DNA of 64,000 nt, from contig FJUW01000010.1 of NCBI GenBank assembly GCA_900074885.1, positions 759,394-823,393 on the forward strand. The letters run 5' to 3'. This DNA comes from Rhynchosporium graminicola. Its lineage: Eukaryota > Ascomycota > Leotiomycetes > Helotiales > Ploettnerulaceae. Under the pieces are notes generated by a model, which was not told the origin of the DNA, searched no databases, and worked only from the letters and a program-made list of their open reading frames with translations. Below, in pieces: positions 61,747 through 64,000 of the stretch. How positions within the stretch are numbered: position 1 is the stretch's first letter; each line of letters opens with the position of its first letter. The translations under genes were made by a program, and so were the position numbers.

Positions 61747-64000
61747 AATGAATGTGTTTGCGTCTCGATTATATGTATTCCCCCGACTCTCTTATTCATC
61801 ACACGGCCTACGGCCGTCGTGCCGTCTGGTCTGCCAAATGGAGGGCCAGGGCTGGAGGACGGGTACAACTTGGTGAGACTTGTAGTAGTAATATGAGCAG
61901 GCTATGCCTAGTTGTACTTGCAGTCGCACAGTATTGAAGGATTCAGGGCTCGCAGCTCGTCGCAAATGTCTATGTGTAAATATACAAGAGATCCGGCAAA
62001 TATATACAGATGAAAGCTACTTGGTCGATGTCGTCTTTGTTCTGTGTGTTTCCGACGCGTCGAAGGGGTTCGTGCGCTATGTCTGCGAGATCGTGTTAGC
62101 TGGTTTGCTATCAACTTGGGAGCATCTGCGGGGTCCTTACGGACGCTGAAAGCTTGTAGCCGATGTTACTATGTATGGGTTGCGCAAGACAAGTCACACT
62201 CCCGGTTCCAGCTGAGGGCCAATATCGTGTTACAGCACAGGATCGGAATCGTTTCTCAAGCCTCCTTCGACTCTCGGGATAATGATTGCAACGGGGAAAA
62301 ACTGGAGCGCGAAGCAGAAGACGGAGATAGAGAAGTGGATAGCCTGGCGACAGAGAGTGGGAATAGTTAGAAGCACGGAGCATTAGAGGGCATCATGCAC
62401 ACGAGACGGACCGCTTTTGGTGCCCTTCGTGCCCAATTGAAGCTTCAGTACAGAGCTTAGACTCCCCTGGGGCGGCGGGAAGCCTGCACTAGGTAACTTT
62501 ATGACGGAGCGACGAACATGAACATGTTTCGGGATGATGCAGTGTTAGAGAAGTGGCAGGTCGTAATGACGGAAATGGACGGATGGATGTACAGTAAAGA
62601 GAGCAGAAGGATTGATAACAATGGGAATGATATTGATGATACCAACAATAGGTAAGGTAGTAGATGAAGTCTTCACTCGACCCGAGTTCGAAGAGTATTC
62701 GGAATATAAGTATATTATTAGATATTGACGTCCAGAGCTGTGGAGAGCTGTGGAGTGCTGCCGGTAAGATCAGTCAGCACTTGTGCAGCCAGCAGCAGCT
62801 ACGACCGGCTGGACTCACTCACCCAATTTCATTTGGGGGTGGCAGTCAGTCCTCCTGCCTGCGCGGTGCAGACTCGCTCTTTCCTTCCTTCTCAGGCAGA
62901 ATGTGGCCATGTCATGCCATGCCAGACAATCCCATACGAGCGAAGTACTTTCTGTCTTCTTCAATCCTTCCATATTGCTTCCATTGACATTCCATCAGCA
63001 CGATGCACCAGGGCAGGGCACTCGGTGCAACGCGCTGGTGGATGCCTCAACGCTGCTGCTGCACATGTATCATCCAACCAGCACCGACGCCAGCATCTGC
63101 CGCTCCGTAGTTATTCGTTAAATACCGGGATTCTGGGCTCGCGTAGACAAATTTAAGATTGGATTGGCTTCTTACACCGGTCTGCTAGAAGGCCAGATGT
63201 GCGTACTGTATTCTTCAGCCTCCGAAGTGTGTTCGGTGCAAAGTTCAGCGCTTCTGTGCCTTACTGGAGATTTGCACCTATTATTGGTGGATCGTGATAC
63301 AGTTAAACTGCCTTCAGCTCGCAGTAGATTGCCGTCATAATAAGCTTCAGATCGAGAATGAATGACTCGTGGAAGAATTGCACTACAACGATACTAGTCG
63401 TTTCAACTATCCGCTACGCCAAGGTACGAGGTACGAGTGACTGCTAGCTGAGCTCTCTCCAAAAGCTCACACGACAATTCTGACGACAGCTTGTCGAACC
63501 GGACAAACGCATGACGAGATGATAGTCTTCAGGTATCATACTAGCATGCCGATTCTCAAGCATCCTCTACCAATTGCATAAGTCCTTAGTCCTCCCCGTT
63601 CGGCCAGCGAGACCAGGATATTATCTACGTTAAGAAGAGCATTTTCACCTGCCTACTCAAAACCTATCACCACATCATACTGAATGGAAACCCTGAAAAG
63701 AAAGAAGGGAGCTGTGACACACCCGAAGAACTCATCTCTCTGCTCGTAAGCTATGTAGGAGCTTCTTTGCAATAAGTTGTGAAGGTATGCTCTCCCACAC
63801 CTGTAGGAAAAGTACGGAAAGCCCACGAATGCGCACTCCCACATTAATATAAATCTCTGTGCTTATAGATCTTTTCAGTCCGCAAGATATGTACTGGATA
63901 TTACTGAAAGTGAATACTGTATGATAAAAAGTGCTGAGCTTTGAGCGATGACCGGGCGCAGCAAGCAGCGCCTCAAGTATCCCCGAAGGGCAGCTGAGGT
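61747..64000. other. Terminal spacer
   Basis: The last 2.2 kb show only short ORFs without family features. The left part must carry the promoter of the CNB/F-box gene. Confidence 0.5.

Overview
The window reads as a gene-moderate piece of a filamentous ascomycete (Pezizomycotina) nuclear genome. The signs are short GT-AG introns (mostly 45-120 nt), fungal-specific families (HET-domain, DUF3176, LicD/Mnn4-like, RlmA-type MADS box, RpdA-type HDAC with a long acidic tail) and long gene-poor spacers. Protein style is compatible with Leotiomycetes, but the class is a guess. Coordinates of spliced genes were built by joining reading frames at GT/AG sites that keep frame and family homology.

Left part (1-16.6 kb): a secreted alpha-carbonic anhydrase (minus), a long gene-free spacer, a class I CPD photolyase (minus) whose N-terminus suggests alternative starts for mitochondrion and nucleus, and a BTB/POZ protein (minus). 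Then comes a decayed HET (heterokaryon incompatibility) gene broken by stops, frameshifts and a 177-bp inserted element. A second copy of that element lies at 30 kb, and both copies are flanked by their own 5-bp target duplications.

Middle part (16.6-33 kb): a seven-exon LicD/Mnn4-like gene with a 10-nt microexon, a small secreted protein and an RNase III-domain pseudogene. A housekeeping block follows: ribosomal protein uL14 (Rpl23), the class I histone deacetylase RpdA/Rpd3, and divergently from it the proteasome lid deubiquitinase Rpn11. A multi-pass DUF3176 membrane protein closes the block.

Right part (33-64 kb): sparse sequence with a possible interrupted small gene at 36.6 kb. Two paralogous small cysteine-rich secreted proteins (10 Cys each, same intron phase and position) lie 2 kb apart. 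Tim50, an LPSELR-type fungal protein and an RlmA/Rlm1 MADS-box factor with a polyQ tract follow. Next come a degenerate C2H2-like zinc-binding gene with 213-bp internal repeats, an array of short palindromes, and a large protein combining two cyclic-nucleotide-binding domains, an F-box and leucine-rich repeats. The last 2.2 kb hold no supported gene.

The window looks like a conserved core (uL14, RpdA, Rpn11, Tim50, RlmA, photolyase) set among accessory, fast-evolving DNA. The most unusual items are the cysteine-rich protein pair, the dispersed element with target-site duplications, and several gene relics. I found no CRISPR array, rRNA, convincing tRNA or complete transposon.
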